Source of the DNA: Thermomicrobiales bacterium
Lineage (GTDB): Bacteria > Chloroflexota > Chloroflexia > Thermomicrobiales > UBA6265
Length of the DNA: 64,000 nucleotides
Assembly: GCA_019637585.1 (NCBI GenBank)
Contig: JAHBVL010000010.1
Location: 16,094-80,093 of the forward strand
Direction: 5' to 3'
The translations under genes were made by a program, and so were the position numbers. A model generated the notes under the pieces. The model did not search any database, was not told the origin of the DNA, and saw only the letters and a list, made by a program, of their open reading frames with translations. The first letter of the stretch is position 1. Each line of letters begins with the position of its first letter. Below are positions 17,390-25,382 of this stretch, one piece after another.

Positions 17390-17447
17390 GCAGTCGGCAG
17401 TCAGCAGTCAGCAGTCGGGACTACGTCACTACGTAGTGCCCGACTGC
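17390..17447. repeat. Heptamer repeat element H2 with nested hairpin
   Basis: Four units (GCAGTCG, GCAGTCA, GCAGTCA, GCAGTCG) occupy 17390-17417. The last unit plus GG (GCAGTCGGG) pairs exactly with CCCGACTGC at 17439-17447. Inside that stem is a second hairpin, CTACGT-CACT-ACGTAG (17421-17436). It lies between the divergent parA gene and the solitary HTH-domain gene. It belongs to the same unit family as H1. Confidence 0.85.
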
Positions 17448-17544
17448 GCGTGAAATACGCAACCTTGCGGATGCCGGGGCTGGTAGGGGGTGGCAGGATA
17501 ACGGTGGCGATTGGTATCGCCGTAATTGGTTGCCTGGAGAACAT

Positions 17545-17907
17545 ATGAGGAGTATGACGATGGAATCGGTAGTTACTCGGACCTTCGAGCGCGGAACCAT
17601 GACGGAGCCGCCGGTGTCATCGCTGGTCGAGCGGTTGATGACGATCCATCACGGCACCCGGGATGGATACTATGAGATTCTGGCCGACCATGGTTCGCTG
17701 ACCTACCTGGAGCTTGCGGCCGCCGCGGGGACATCGGGGGATGCCGCATTGACCTGGCTGGAGACGCAGGTGTCGCTCGGGGTCATCCTGTGCGATGCAC
17801 GGCGAGTGCCGGTCTGGGAGCGACGGTACCAGCTGCCTGCAGCCCGGGCTTCGTTCCTGCTCGATCTCGAAGACCCGTTTTTCACATCCTATTCAGAAGC
17901 CGCCTAA
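17545..17907 (+). CDS. Solitary winged-helix domain related to the N-terminus of the next methyltransferase
   Basis: The product has about 120 residues. GGAGA at 17535-17539 serves the ATG at 17545; a further ATG at 17560 is preceded by GAGGAG, so the exact start is open. The region from LVERLMTIHHGTRDGYYEIL to LEDPFFTSY matches the layout of the N-terminal helix-turn-helix/dimerisation domain of the methyltransferase gene that follows (a helix, a GYY motif, a short helix pair, then a beta wing). There is no methyltransferase core after it: the frame stops and the H3 repeat begins. It may be a truncated paralogue or a stand-alone dimerisation partner. Confidence 0.6.
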   Translation: MRSMTMESVVTRTFERGTMTEPPVSSLVERLMTIHHGTRDGYYEILADHGSLTYLELAAAAGTSGDAALTWLETQVSLGVILCDARRVPVWERRYQLPAARASFLLDLEDPFFTSYSEAA

Positions 17908-17996
17908 GCGTTCTTCTTTCGATCCTGCCCCTGGCGGGCGCCAGCGGGACCCTCGTCCGACACAGGGGTTCCGCTGGTGTTGTGTGGGGGGTGTGC

Positions 17997-18084
17997 GGAG
18001 TCCGGAGTCCGGAGTCCGTGGTCCGAAGTCCGAAGCCCGGGATATCCCGGTCGTCCTGACTGCCGACTGCCGACTGCTGACTGC
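17997..18084. repeat. Heptamer repeat element H3 (two unit families)
   Basis: Six units of GGAGTCC type (three perfect, then GTGGTCC, GAAGTCC, GAAGCCC) lie at 17997-18038. After an 18-base gap with a CCCGGGATATCCCGG palindrome come four units TGACTGC, CGACTGC, CGACTGC, TGACTGC (18057-18084), which are the reverse complement of the H1/H2 family. The element sits between two same-strand genes, 90 bases after the first and just before the ribosome site of the second. Confidence 0.85.
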
Positions 18085-18130
18085 CAGATTTGTGCTTTAT
18101 GCTTCGCAATCTCAAAGGAGGAAATAGTCC

Positions 18131-19237
18131 ATGTGCTCAATCGCACCTCCCCCGCCGACGGGCGCCGAACGGGCTGACGCATTGCTCGAACGGATTTTTT
18201 CGTCGGTTCTGGCGACGTTCGATATCTATGCCATCAGCCTTGGCGACCGGTTGGGCTACTACCGGGCATTGCAGCAGCACGGACCGCAGAATGCCGCCGG
18301 GCTGGCGGTATTGACAGGCACGAACCAGCGCTACACCCGCGAATGGCTGGAGCAGCAGGCGACGACCGGCATTCTCGATGTTGCCGCCAGCGCCGAGTCG
18401 GACGACGAGCGGGTGTATGCGCTGTCTCCCGAGTTCTGGCCAGTGCTGACCGAAGCGGGGAATCCTTCCTATGGTGTGCCGATGGCTCGACTAGCCACTG
18501 GCGCGGCTGCTCCCTTCGATCTGCTGGTCGAGGCGTTTCGGAGTGGCGCCGGGGTGCCGTACGAGGACTATGGCATCGACCTGCTGGAGGGGCAGGGGGA
18601 GATGAACCGTCCCCAGTTCCAGCACTTTCTGGGGTCGTGGGTGACCGCGATGCCGGATGTCGAGCGGGTGCTGAACGACGCCTCACGACCAGCGCGCATT
18701 GCCGATATCGGTATGGGCACGGGGTGGTCGAGCATCGCTTTGGCCAAGGCCTTTCCGCATGCCATCGTCGACGGATATGACCTCGACGAAGCGTCGGTCG
18801 TCGCCGCCAATCGCAATGCGGCAGCGGAAGGCGTCGCCGACCGGGTGACCTTCCATCATCGCGATGCGGGCGATTCCGATTTGGCCGGGAAATACGATCT
18901 GGCCACGGCATTCGAGTGCATTCACGATATGTGGGACCCCGTGTCCGTTCTGGGCTCGATGCGGCGTTTGGTCGGTCCCCGCGGCACCGTTCTCGTGATG
19001 GACGAGCGGGTCGCCGATCAGTTTGGCGCCATCGGCGACGATGTCGAGCGGTTCATGTATGGGTTCAGCTTTCTCCACTGTCTGCCGGTGGGAATGGTGA
19101 AGCGTCCGTCGGCGGGCACAGGCACCGTCATGCGGTCGAGCACGTTCAAGCGGTACGCAACGGAAGCGGGATTCGCGAATGTCGACATTCTGCCGATCGA
19201 GAACGACTTCTTCAATTTCTACCGCCTGACGCCATAG
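18131..19237 (+). CDS. SAM-dependent class I methyltransferase with N-terminal winged helix
   Basis: The 368-residue protein has an N-terminal winged-helix/dimerisation domain (about residues 15-110) followed by a Rossmann-fold methyltransferase domain with motif I IADIGMGTGWSS, an acidic residue after strand 2 (DGYDLDEAS) and a post-I TFHHRDAGD stretch. A very strong ribosome site (AAAGGAGG) precedes the ATG. The layout resembles small-molecule O-methyltransferases and the Rv2258c-type group of uncharacterised methyltransferases. The acceptor substrate is unknown. Its partner upstream is a free copy of a similar N-terminal domain. Confidence 0.85.
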   Translation: MCSIAPPPPTGAERADALLERIFSSVLATFDIYAISLGDRLGYYRALQQHGPQNAAGLAVLTGTNQRYTREWLEQQATTGILDVAASAESDDERVYALSPEFWPVLTEAGNPSYGVPMARLATGAAAPFDLLVEAFRSGAGVPYEDYGIDLLEGQGEMNRPQFQHFLGSWVTAMPDVERVLNDASRPARIADIGMGTGWSSIALAKAFPHAIVDGYDLDEASVVAANRNAAAEGVADRVTFHHRDAGDSDLAGKYDLATAFECIHDMWDPVSVLGSMRRLVGPRGTVLVMDERVADQFGAIGDDVERFMYGFSFLHCLPVGMVKRPSAGTGTVMRSSTFKRYATEAGFANVDILPIENDFFNFYRLTP

Positions 19238-19393
19238 GCGACGGTCGGAAATCCGGGAGCAGGGGTACGCGACCAACGTTCGCGAAGATACCGGGACTGC
19301 TCTACGCCGTCGGGAAGTGGAAGCGATGTGGTGGTAGCATCGTGGCACGAGGCGTGATCTGAATTTGGTGGTTGATTCAGACGGAACCCGGCC

Positions 19394-19799
19394 ATGGAGC
19401 TTCTCGAACGGGAAACGTATCTGGCGGAGATGCACGGGTTGCTCCGGCAGGCCGACCGGGGTCTGGGCGGCACCCTCTTTCTCAGTGGGGAAGCTGGCGT
19501 GGGCAAATCCTCGCTTCTCCGCGTGTTCGCCGGCCAGGTTCCCGATGCAGTCCGGGTGCTTTGGGGCGGATGTGATCCGCTGACGACGCCGAGACCGCTT
19601 GGTCCACTCATCGACATGAGCGAACAGATGAGCACGGCGGTCAGGCGGCTCCTTCGAGAGTCTGCGTCTCGCACCGAGCTCTTCGATGCCGTCAGGTCGG
19701 ATCTGGCGAAGCCGCCACCGACCTTGATGGTCATCGAAGACGCTCATTGGGCGGATGAGGCGACGCTCGATCTGCTTCGCTATCTCGCCCGTCGCCTGG
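19394..19799 (+). pseudogene. AfsR/LuxR-type AAA ATPase regulator, N-terminal fragment
   Basis: The first 135 residues are a typical start of a large ATPase regulator: LLERETYLAEMHGLL, Walker A SGEAGVGKSS, and Walker B LMVIEDAHWADEATLDLLRYLARRL. Full-length relatives are 850-1100 residues with TPR repeats and a LuxR helix-turn-helix. Here homology stops abruptly near 19799, and in this frame 46 unrelated residues follow to a stop at 19939. In another frame the DNA continues as the 3' half of a selenium-binding-protein gene. This marks a deletion or recombination fusion (or an assembly error). Confidence 0.8.
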
Positions 19800-20517
19800 C
19801 CACCGCCTGCACTTCTGGAATCTGCGAGAACGCAAGCTGGCCCAGACGATCGACCTGGGTAAGGAACACCAGATCACGCTCGAAGTGCGTCCTGCGCACA
19901 ATCCGGCGAACACCTATGGCTTCGTCAACTCTGTGGTGAATCTGAACGATCTCTCCTCTGCGATCTGGCTGTGGAATCGAACTGACGCAGGAGAGTGGGA
20001 AGCGATGAAGATCATCGAGATCCCGGCGGAACCCGCCGATGAAGCGCTCCTGCCGCCGGCGATCAAGCCGTTCGGCGCGGTTCCGCCACTCGGCGTCGCG
20101 CTAGCCCTCAGTCTTGACGACAGATTTCTCTACGTCACCTGCTGGGGCACGGGTGAGCTGCGCCAGTATGACGTTTCGGATCCGCGCAATCCCGAGCTGA
20201 CCGGGTCGGTGCGGATCGGGGGCATCGTGGGCCGGAACGGCCACCCCGCGGTGGACGGACCCCTCAATGGTGGGCCGCAGATGGTCGAGGTCAGCCGCGA
20301 CGGGCGGAGGATCTACGTCACCAATTCGCTCTACGTTCCGTGGGACGAGCAGTTCTATCCGGACGGCATCAAAGGCTGGATGGTGAAGATCGATGCTGGT
20401 GCGGACGGCGGTATGGAGCTCGATCCCGACTTCTTCGTTGATTTCGGCGATCAGCGGCCGCATCAGGTGCGGTTGCACGGCGGAGATGCCTCCACTGATT
20501 CGTTTTGCTTCGTCTAG
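19798..20517 (+). pseudogene. Selenium-binding protein (SBP56/methanethiol oxidase) gene, 3' half
   Basis: Starting at GHRLHFWNL (19798), about 240 residues match the C-terminal half of the SBP56 family: RPAHNPANTYGF, IPAEPADEALLPP, PFGAVPPLGVALALSLDDRF, YVTCWGTGELRQYDVSDP, LNGGPQMVEVSRDGRRIYVTNS and the closing HQVRLHGGDASTDSFC. Family members are about 460 residues and oxidise methanethiol or bind selenium. The N-terminal half is missing. A GTG at 19885 could start translation, but the product would lack about half the propeller, so it is treated as broken. Confidence 0.85.
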
Positions 20518-20550
20518 CTGTCCGCCGCAGGCAACGCGAAAGGAGCGGAG

Positions 20551-21252
20551 ATGAATCTTCCCGATACGCTGTGGCCACTGGCGGCGCTCCTCGTGCTCGG
20601 CGCATTTCACGGGCTGAATCCTGCTATGGGCTGGCTGTTTGCGGTGGCGATCGGATTTCAGGAGCGGAGCGGCCGCTCGGTGGTGGCGGCGCTTGGTCCG
20701 ATTGCGCTCGGCCATGCCCTGGCGATTGCTTGCGTGGCGATGCCGGTTGGACTGCTCCAGATTGTTGTGCCGCACGGACCGATGATGGTGCTGAGCGGTA
20801 TCGTGTTGATCGGCTGCGCGGGGTGGAAAGTGGCGACCCGTTTCCGGCATCCTCGTTGGGTGGGGATGCGCGTCAAGCGCCGCGAATTGGTGGCGTGGTC
20901 GGCGCTGATGGCCGCCGCGCATGGCGCCGGAGTAATGCTGATACCGGCGATTTCTGGGCTGACATCTGGCGACCAGCCATCCGCAGCGGCGAGTGGAGGG
21001 CATTTGGGGCATGCGCATCATGCCCGCATGGCAGAACCCGGTGTCTCTCTCCTCTCGGCGATGTTGGCGGTTTCACTTCACACCGCTGCGATGCTGGTGG
21101 CCATGGGTGTGGCTGGTCTCGTCGTCTACTACTGGATCGGAGTCGATATGCTTCGCAAGGCGTGGATCAATTTCGATCTCGTCTGGGTGGGGACGATGGG
21201 ACTGACGGGAACGTTTTCCGTCATGATCGGTATCTGGGCGCTGGCTGCGTAA
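20551..21252 (+). CDS. Integral membrane protein next to SBP56 remnant
   Basis: The 233-residue protein has about six hydrophobic helices. It opens with a helix containing GAFHGLNPAMGWLFAVAIG, resembling the His-Asn-Pro motif of transporter-like membrane proteins of the NicO/RcnA/SulP-accessory kind, and has a His-rich loop (GGHLGHAHHARM) near residue 150 that could bind metal. AAAGGAG precedes the ATG. It follows the selenium-binding-protein fragment by 33 bases; in my recollection such a membrane protein often accompanies intact SBP56 genes, so it may be left over from that operon. Transport function is a guess. Confidence 0.7.
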   Translation: MNLPDTLWPLAALLVLGAFHGLNPAMGWLFAVAIGFQERSGRSVVAALGPIALGHALAIACVAMPVGLLQIVVPHGPMMVLSGIVLIGCAGWKVATRFRHPRWVGMRVKRRELVAWSALMAAAHGAGVMLIPAISGLTSGDQPSAAASGGHLGHAHHARMAEPGVSLLSAMLAVSLHTAAMLVAMGVAGLVVYYWIGVDMLRKAWINFDLVWVGTMGLTGTFSVMIGIWALAA

Positions 21253-21291
21253 AGTGCGTTGTGCGGTGGCTGATTGCTGAGTGAAACGAGC

Positions 21292-21317
21292 TCCGGGAGG
21301 CCCGTGTGCCTCCCGGA
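21292..21317 (+). terminator. 10-bp hairpin after membrane protein gene
   Basis: TCCGGGAGGC and GCCTCCCGGA are perfect reverse complements around a 6-base loop, 40 bases after the stop. The following sequence has only a short T stretch (GGTTTCA), so termination is likely but not certain. Confidence 0.55.
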
Positions 21318-21359
21318 ACGCCTGGAGGTTTCACCCCGGTCTGACACAGGAATTGTGCA

Positions 21360-21400
21360 GAAAACGATCAACTAATCATTTATTTACTATAGGTTTACTT
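21360..21400 (+). promoter_or_regulatory. AT-rich promoter candidate for cysteine-rich protein gene
   Basis: This is one of the few AT-rich stretches in the window. TACTAT at 21385-21390 is a reasonable -10 box upstream of the cysteine-rich gene. A good -35 hexamer at the right distance is not seen, so the promoter may use another sigma factor or an activator. Confidence 0.3.
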
Positions 21401-21515
21401 TGAGGTTTCAGAGGCGTAGGATAACGGTGGACTCTCGCGCATGCCGAGCAGATGGCGTGCTGGAATCATCTGCCGGTCAATACAGCAAGCATTGGAACTT
21501 GCAGAGGAGGAAGGG

Positions 21516-23081
21516 ATGGAAAGTAGAAGATTCGATGCCCTTACACGCGCCATGGCGGAGGGAGCCTCTCGCCGTAGCGTGATCAAGGGGCTGTTTGGCG
21601 GCGCCGTCGCGATGGCCGGCACCGCAGTGGCCACGAGAGGCATCGGGGCACAGGAGTGTCTCGATCCGCCCGACGACATTTGTGCGGGCGGGGGTGGAGA
21701 TAACCCAGACGGTTGTTCCTGTAATGGTGGGGCGGGTGTCTGCACGGGTGGTTGGTGTATCGATCCAGCCACGCTGTGCGGCGACACCTCCTGCGGCGGG
21801 AATCCGGATTGTCAGCAGTGTATCGAAGAACAATGCACGCTGGTCAATCAGGGTGGCTCCTGCAATGGCGGGGCCGGAATTTGCGAAGGCGAATGGTGCG
21901 TCGATCCGCCAGAGTGCCCGTCGTCTGACGGCGCCTGCACCAATGGTGGTGGCACGATTCCGGATGGTTGTGAGTGCAACGGCGGCGCGGGTGTCTGTGC
22001 CGGCGGTTGGTGCTGCAACCCCAGTCAGCTCTGCGGCGAATCCTGCTGCTCCGGTAATCCGGATTGCGAATACTGCAACGAAGGCGTTTGCACCACGTAC
22101 AACCAGGGTGGTTCGTGCAACGGCGGCGCCGGCATTTGTGAGAACGAGTGGTGCGTCGATCCGCCGACATGCCCCGAGTACGAAGGAAACTCCTGCACGG
22201 CGGCCGGTGGCACGATTCCGGACGGTTGTCCGTGCGGCGAGGATGCGTACTGCCACATTGGCTGGTGCGCACACGAGTGGCAGATCTGTGGAAATGAGAT
22301 CTGCGAAGGCGACAGCGAGTGCATCGTGTGCGTCGGCGAACATTGTGAGCTGATCAACCAGTATGGCTCTTGCAATGATGGCGCTGGTGTCTGCTGTGGT
22401 CAGTACTGTGTCGATCCGGAAGACGAGCTCTGCTGCCCGGATGGTGGTTGTGATGAGTGTCATTACTGCTACGCCGGCATGTGCAGTCCGATTTGTGGCG
22501 AGGGCCTCTCATGCTGCCCGGACGGCGATTACACCTACTGCGCCGATCTGTACAGCGATCGGTGGGACTGCGGCGCCTGCGGCTACGGCTGTGAAAGCTG
22601 TGAAGTCTGCTGGAACGGCTACTGTGTCGAGACTGAGGAGTGCTGCGGCGGCGTTGGTGACAGCTGCGGCTACGAAATCAGAGCGGCATTCGGCGGTGGT
22701 TCCGATCAGCTGAGCTGCTGCGACGGCCTGGTCTGCTGCAACCCGGACAACGCCGGTGACGACGATGATGATGACGACGATGATGATTGGGGCGGATCGT
22801 ACTGCGCGGAGTGCTGCACCAATTGGGATTGCCCGAAGGGTGAGTACTGCAAGCATGGCCGGTGCAAGAAGAAGCATCATCACCATCACAAACCAGGCAA
22901 ACCCGGCAAGCCCGGCACGCCAGACGAGGTCGACACCCTGCCAAACACCGGATCAGGCGACACAGCTGGCAACAGCGGCGCCTGGTTGGGAGCGGCGGCG
23001 CTCGGTGCGGCGGCCTACTTCGCGGGCAAGACCCTGCGGAGCGAGACTGCCCAGACTGAGGCGGACAGCGTCAGCGAGTAG
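21516..23081 (+). CDS. Secreted cysteine-rich protein with Tat-like leader and LPNTG anchor signal
   Basis: The 521-residue protein starts at the ATG at 21516, after a strong GAGGAGGAAGGG site. The leader has SRRSVIKGL followed by an Ala/Gly-rich hydrophobic stretch, a Tat-type signal. The body is built from repeats with C-N-G-G-A-G-x-C, G-x-W-C-x-D-P and NPDCxxC motifs, about four related blocks and then looser Cys-rich segments. A run of ten Asp follows (near 22762-22791), then CxxCC, a His-rich/Lys-rich patch and a KPGKPGKPGTP stalk. The end is LPNTGSGD, a hydrophobic helix and a short tail, the layout of a sortase substrate. It is probably a disulfide-rich envelope protein. No sortase gene is in the window. 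Confidence 0.8.
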   Translation: MESRRFDALTRAMAEGASRRSVIKGLFGGAVAMAGTAVATRGIGAQECLDPPDDICAGGGGDNPDGCSCNGGAGVCTGGWCIDPATLCGDTSCGGNPDCQQCIEEQCTLVNQGGSCNGGAGICEGEWCVDPPECPSSDGACTNGGGTIPDGCECNGGAGVCAGGWCCNPSQLCGESCCSGNPDCEYCNEGVCTTYNQGGSCNGGAGICENEWCVDPPTCPEYEGNSCTAAGGTIPDGCPCGEDAYCHIGWCAHEWQICGNEICEGDSECIVCVGEHCELINQYGSCNDGAGVCCGQYCVDPEDELCCPDGGCDECHYCYAGMCSPICGEGLSCCPDGDYTYCADLYSDRWDCGACGYGCESCEVCWNGYCVETEECCGGVGDSCGYEIRAAFGGGSDQLSCCDGLVCCNPDNAGDDDDDDDDDDWGGSYCAECCTNWDCPKGEYCKHGRCKKKHHHHHKPGKPGKPGTPDEVDTLPNTGSGDTAGNSGAWLGAAALGAAAYFAGKTLRSETAQTEADSVSE

Positions 23082-23103
23082 CGTTCGATAACGACTCTCC
23101 AGC

Positions 23104-23139
23104 AAGCAACGGCCGCGTCGAAAGACGCGGTCGTTGTTT
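23104..23139 (+). terminator. Intrinsic terminator with GAAA tetraloop
   Basis: AACGGCCGCGTC (23108-23119) and GACGCGGTCGTT (23124-23135) pair with one possible G-U around a GAAA loop. The stem extends a few more bases on each side, and GTTTGTTGCTTT follows. It lies 22 bases after the stop of the cysteine-rich protein. Confidence 0.8.
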
Positions 23140-23316
23140 GTTGCTTTGAGACGGCGAGGCGGCAAGGCGGCAGGGTGAAAGAACGTGAGTCTCTTTTTCT
23201 TCCCGACCGAGCGACGGGTGTTTCTCGTTCACCGCGACCGGCAATCGCCGCCCGATGTTTCCGCCGTGGGATCGGGGGATCGAGCGTCGGGCCACAGGTG
23301 CCCGAACTACACTCTG

Positions 23317-23416
23317 CCGGACCCCGGACCCCGGACCCCGGACCCCGGACCCCGGACCCCGGACCCCGGACCCCGGACCCCGGACCCCGGACCCCCGGAC
23401 CCCCGGACCCCCGGAC
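23317..23416. repeat. Heptamer repeat element H4 (ACCCCGG x10, then 8-mers)
   Basis: Ten perfect ACCCCGG units occupy 23321-23390, followed by three ACCCCCGG 8-base units (23391-23414). The array ends two bases before the stop codon of the MFS gene on the other strand. Every unit is partly self-complementary (CCGG). The region 23140-23316 before it shows no gene. Confidence 0.95.
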
Positions 23417-25057
23417 CTAGTCGGCAGCCGATAGCGCCGTCGCGGCGGCGGCTTCTTCCTCGGCCTGGCGTTGTTCGGCCGACTTGATCACGATCTCGTC
23501 GTCGATCATGAAGTAGGAGAGAACGGCAACGGCCAGCATGGCGACGCCTGAGAAGATGACCGACCGGTCCATCCCCTTCATGAAGGCTTCGGAGCTGACG
23601 TGCTGAATCGTTGCGATGCGATCGTCGCTGATGCCCAGCTCGGTGGCGATTGCCTCCACGACATGACCGCCATAGTTCATCCCCGACCCGATGACGCCGG
23701 CAAGCTGCGCGACAGAATCCGGCGCGTCGGCCAGCGTGTCTCGCAGCTCATCCGAGTTACGGAAGTGGTCCTGATAGGCCCGGTTGGCCAGCGTCCCCAG
23801 GAGCGCGACGCCGAAGGCCGTCCCGATTTCCCGCAATGAGCCATTGACCGCCGATGCGACGCCGCTCTTGTCGCTGGGCACGCTGTTGAGCACTGCGGTG
23901 GTCATCGGCGCCCAGATGAAGCTCATCCCCAGACCGATCACCAGAAAAGCCGGCAGGAGATACCAGTAGGACGAGTCGGTGCCGGTCAGGAGAAGCAGGA
24001 GCGTTCCCACTCCTGTCACTGACATACCGAAACTGAGGAGGCGGCGTGGTCCGAGTTTGTTGATCATCGACCCGGAAATTGGCGAGAAGATCATCATCAC
24101 CACGACCATCGGCAGCAAAGCGAGACCAGTCTTGATCGCCGAGAAGCCATGGACGTTCTGCTGATAGAGGGTCAGGAAGAAGGAGACCCCGGTGATCAGG
24201 AAGGCGATCATGAACGAATCGATGTTCGCGCCCGTGAAGGTGCGGGACCGGAAGAATTCGAGCGGAATCATCGGTCGTTCGGTGTTCGCTTCCACCCAGA
24301 TGAAGATCGGCAGAAGAATCGCAGCAACGGCGAAGGCCAGCAGGATCACGGAGTCGGTCCAGCCCCGCTCGCCGGCTTCGATCAATCCCCAGGTGAGTGA
24401 GGCGATGAATCCCGTGATCAGGATGGTGCCGGGGATATCTGTGGCGACTGTGCCCGACTCATCGCGCGATTCGCGAACAGTGGCCATGGTCACCAGGAAG
24501 GCCATGATGCCGATCGGGATGTTGATCAGGAAGATCCATTCCCAGGATGCGTACTCGACGATGGCCCCGCCCACGATCGGACCGAGCGCCAGGCTGGAAA
24601 CCGAGACGGCGCTCCAGATGCCGACCGCTTTGCCCCGTTCTTCCGGCGGAAAAGCTGCCGAGATGAGCGAAAGGGAGAGGGGCATGATGAACGCCGCGCC
24701 AAGACCCTGCAGCGCGCGCATGATGATCAGCATTTCCATGCTGTTGGAAAAGGCGGCGATGAACGAGGTGATCGTGAACATCGCCAGACCGGCCAGGAAC
24801 CAGCTCTTGCGGCCAAACCTGTCGCCAAGACCACCAGCCGTGATCTGCAATGATGCGAACACCAGCGTATAGGCCGAAACGACCCATTGGAGCTGGGTCG
24901 TGGTGGCGTCGAGTTCGCGCGAAATCGTCGGCAGCGCGATGTTGACGACCAGGTTGTCCAGAAGCGCCATGAAGAGCGCAAAGCAGGCGGCTATCAGCGT
25001 AAACCACTTCGCGTTGCCATCGGTCACACGACCGTTCAATCCACTTACCTGCGCCAT
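23417..25057 (-). CDS. MFS drug:H+ antiporter, DHA2 (EmrB/QacA) family
   Basis: The 546-residue membrane protein has about 14 helices. Family motifs are visible: LDNLVVNIALPTI in helix 1 (motif D1), GGLGDRFGRK (motif A) after helix 2, the RALQGLGAAFIMP motif B and the GPIVGGAI motif C that marks antiporters. The N-terminal FALFMALLDNLVV is typical of DHA2 exporters with 14 helices. GGAGGT precedes the ATG at a good distance. It probably exports hydrophobic drugs or cell-wall or lipid intermediates in exchange for protons; the substrate is not shown. It lies inside the surface-protein island, but nothing proves a functional link. Its C-terminal tail is Ala/Glu-rich. Confidence 0.9.
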   Translation of the reverse strand: MAQVSGLNGRVTDGNAKWFTLIAACFALFMALLDNLVVNIALPTISRELDATTTQLQWVVSAYTLVFASLQITAGGLGDRFGRKSWFLAGLAMFTITSFIAAFSNSMEMLIIMRALQGLGAAFIMPLSLSLISAAFPPEERGKAVGIWSAVSVSSLALGPIVGGAIVEYASWEWIFLINIPIGIMAFLVTMATVRESRDESGTVATDIPGTILITGFIASLTWGLIEAGERGWTDSVILLAFAVAAILLPIFIWVEANTERPMIPLEFFRSRTFTGANIDSFMIAFLITGVSFFLTLYQQNVHGFSAIKTGLALLPMVVVMMIFSPISGSMINKLGPRRLLSFGMSVTGVGTLLLLLTGTDSSYWYLLPAFLVIGLGMSFIWAPMTTAVLNSVPSDKSGVASAVNGSLREIGTAFGVALLGTLANRAYQDHFRNSDELRDTLADAPDSVAQLAGVIGSGMNYGGHVVEAIATELGISDDRIATIQHVSSEAFMKGMDRSVIFSGVAMLAVAVLSYFMIDDEIVIKSAEQRQAEEEAAAATALSAAD

Positions 25058-25344
25058 AGAACGACCTCCAGATTAGGTGAGCATCCTCGTATGTCTGCAA
25101 CGTGCCGGGTCCACTCGACGCATCATCAGCCGCCCTGGTAGACCCCGGCTGGTTGGATCAACGCGCAGGGGTCTCCGATGTGAGATTCGACACATCCGCT
25201 TGCGATAGGGAGCGCCGGGCCCGGACCGGACGTTGCGAGTTCGCGATTGCCGGCGCCACTGCGCCAGCATCTATCCTACGAGTCGGCAGCGCAGAGTCAA
25301 GTGCTTATTCCGGGCAATCTGGAAATGCACAAGGGGAAGGGATT

Positions 25345-25368
25345 GGGCGGACGGACCAAAGTCCGCCC
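25345..25368 (-). terminator. Hairpin downstream of the 1325-residue protein gene
   Basis: GGGCGGAC and GTCCGCCC form a perfect 8-bp stem with an 8-base loop, 15 bases after the minus-strand stop. There is no T run on that strand, so it may only protect the 3' end. The remaining gap to the MFS gene (25058-25344) shows no coding potential or repeat beyond the exporter's ribosome site. Confidence 0.4.
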
Positions 25369-25382
25369 GCCCATTCTGTTGC

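Noticed and set aside
15466..17450. Replication origin at parAB
   Set aside because: No dnaA, dnaN or gyrase gene, no DnaA-box cluster and no parS were seen near the pair.
21477..22463. Long minus-strand open frame opposite the cysteine-rich gene
   Set aside because: It is an antisense shadow of the Cys-rich repeats; the Ala/Thr-rich product has no start signal, while the plus-strand frame has a leader, repeats and anchor.
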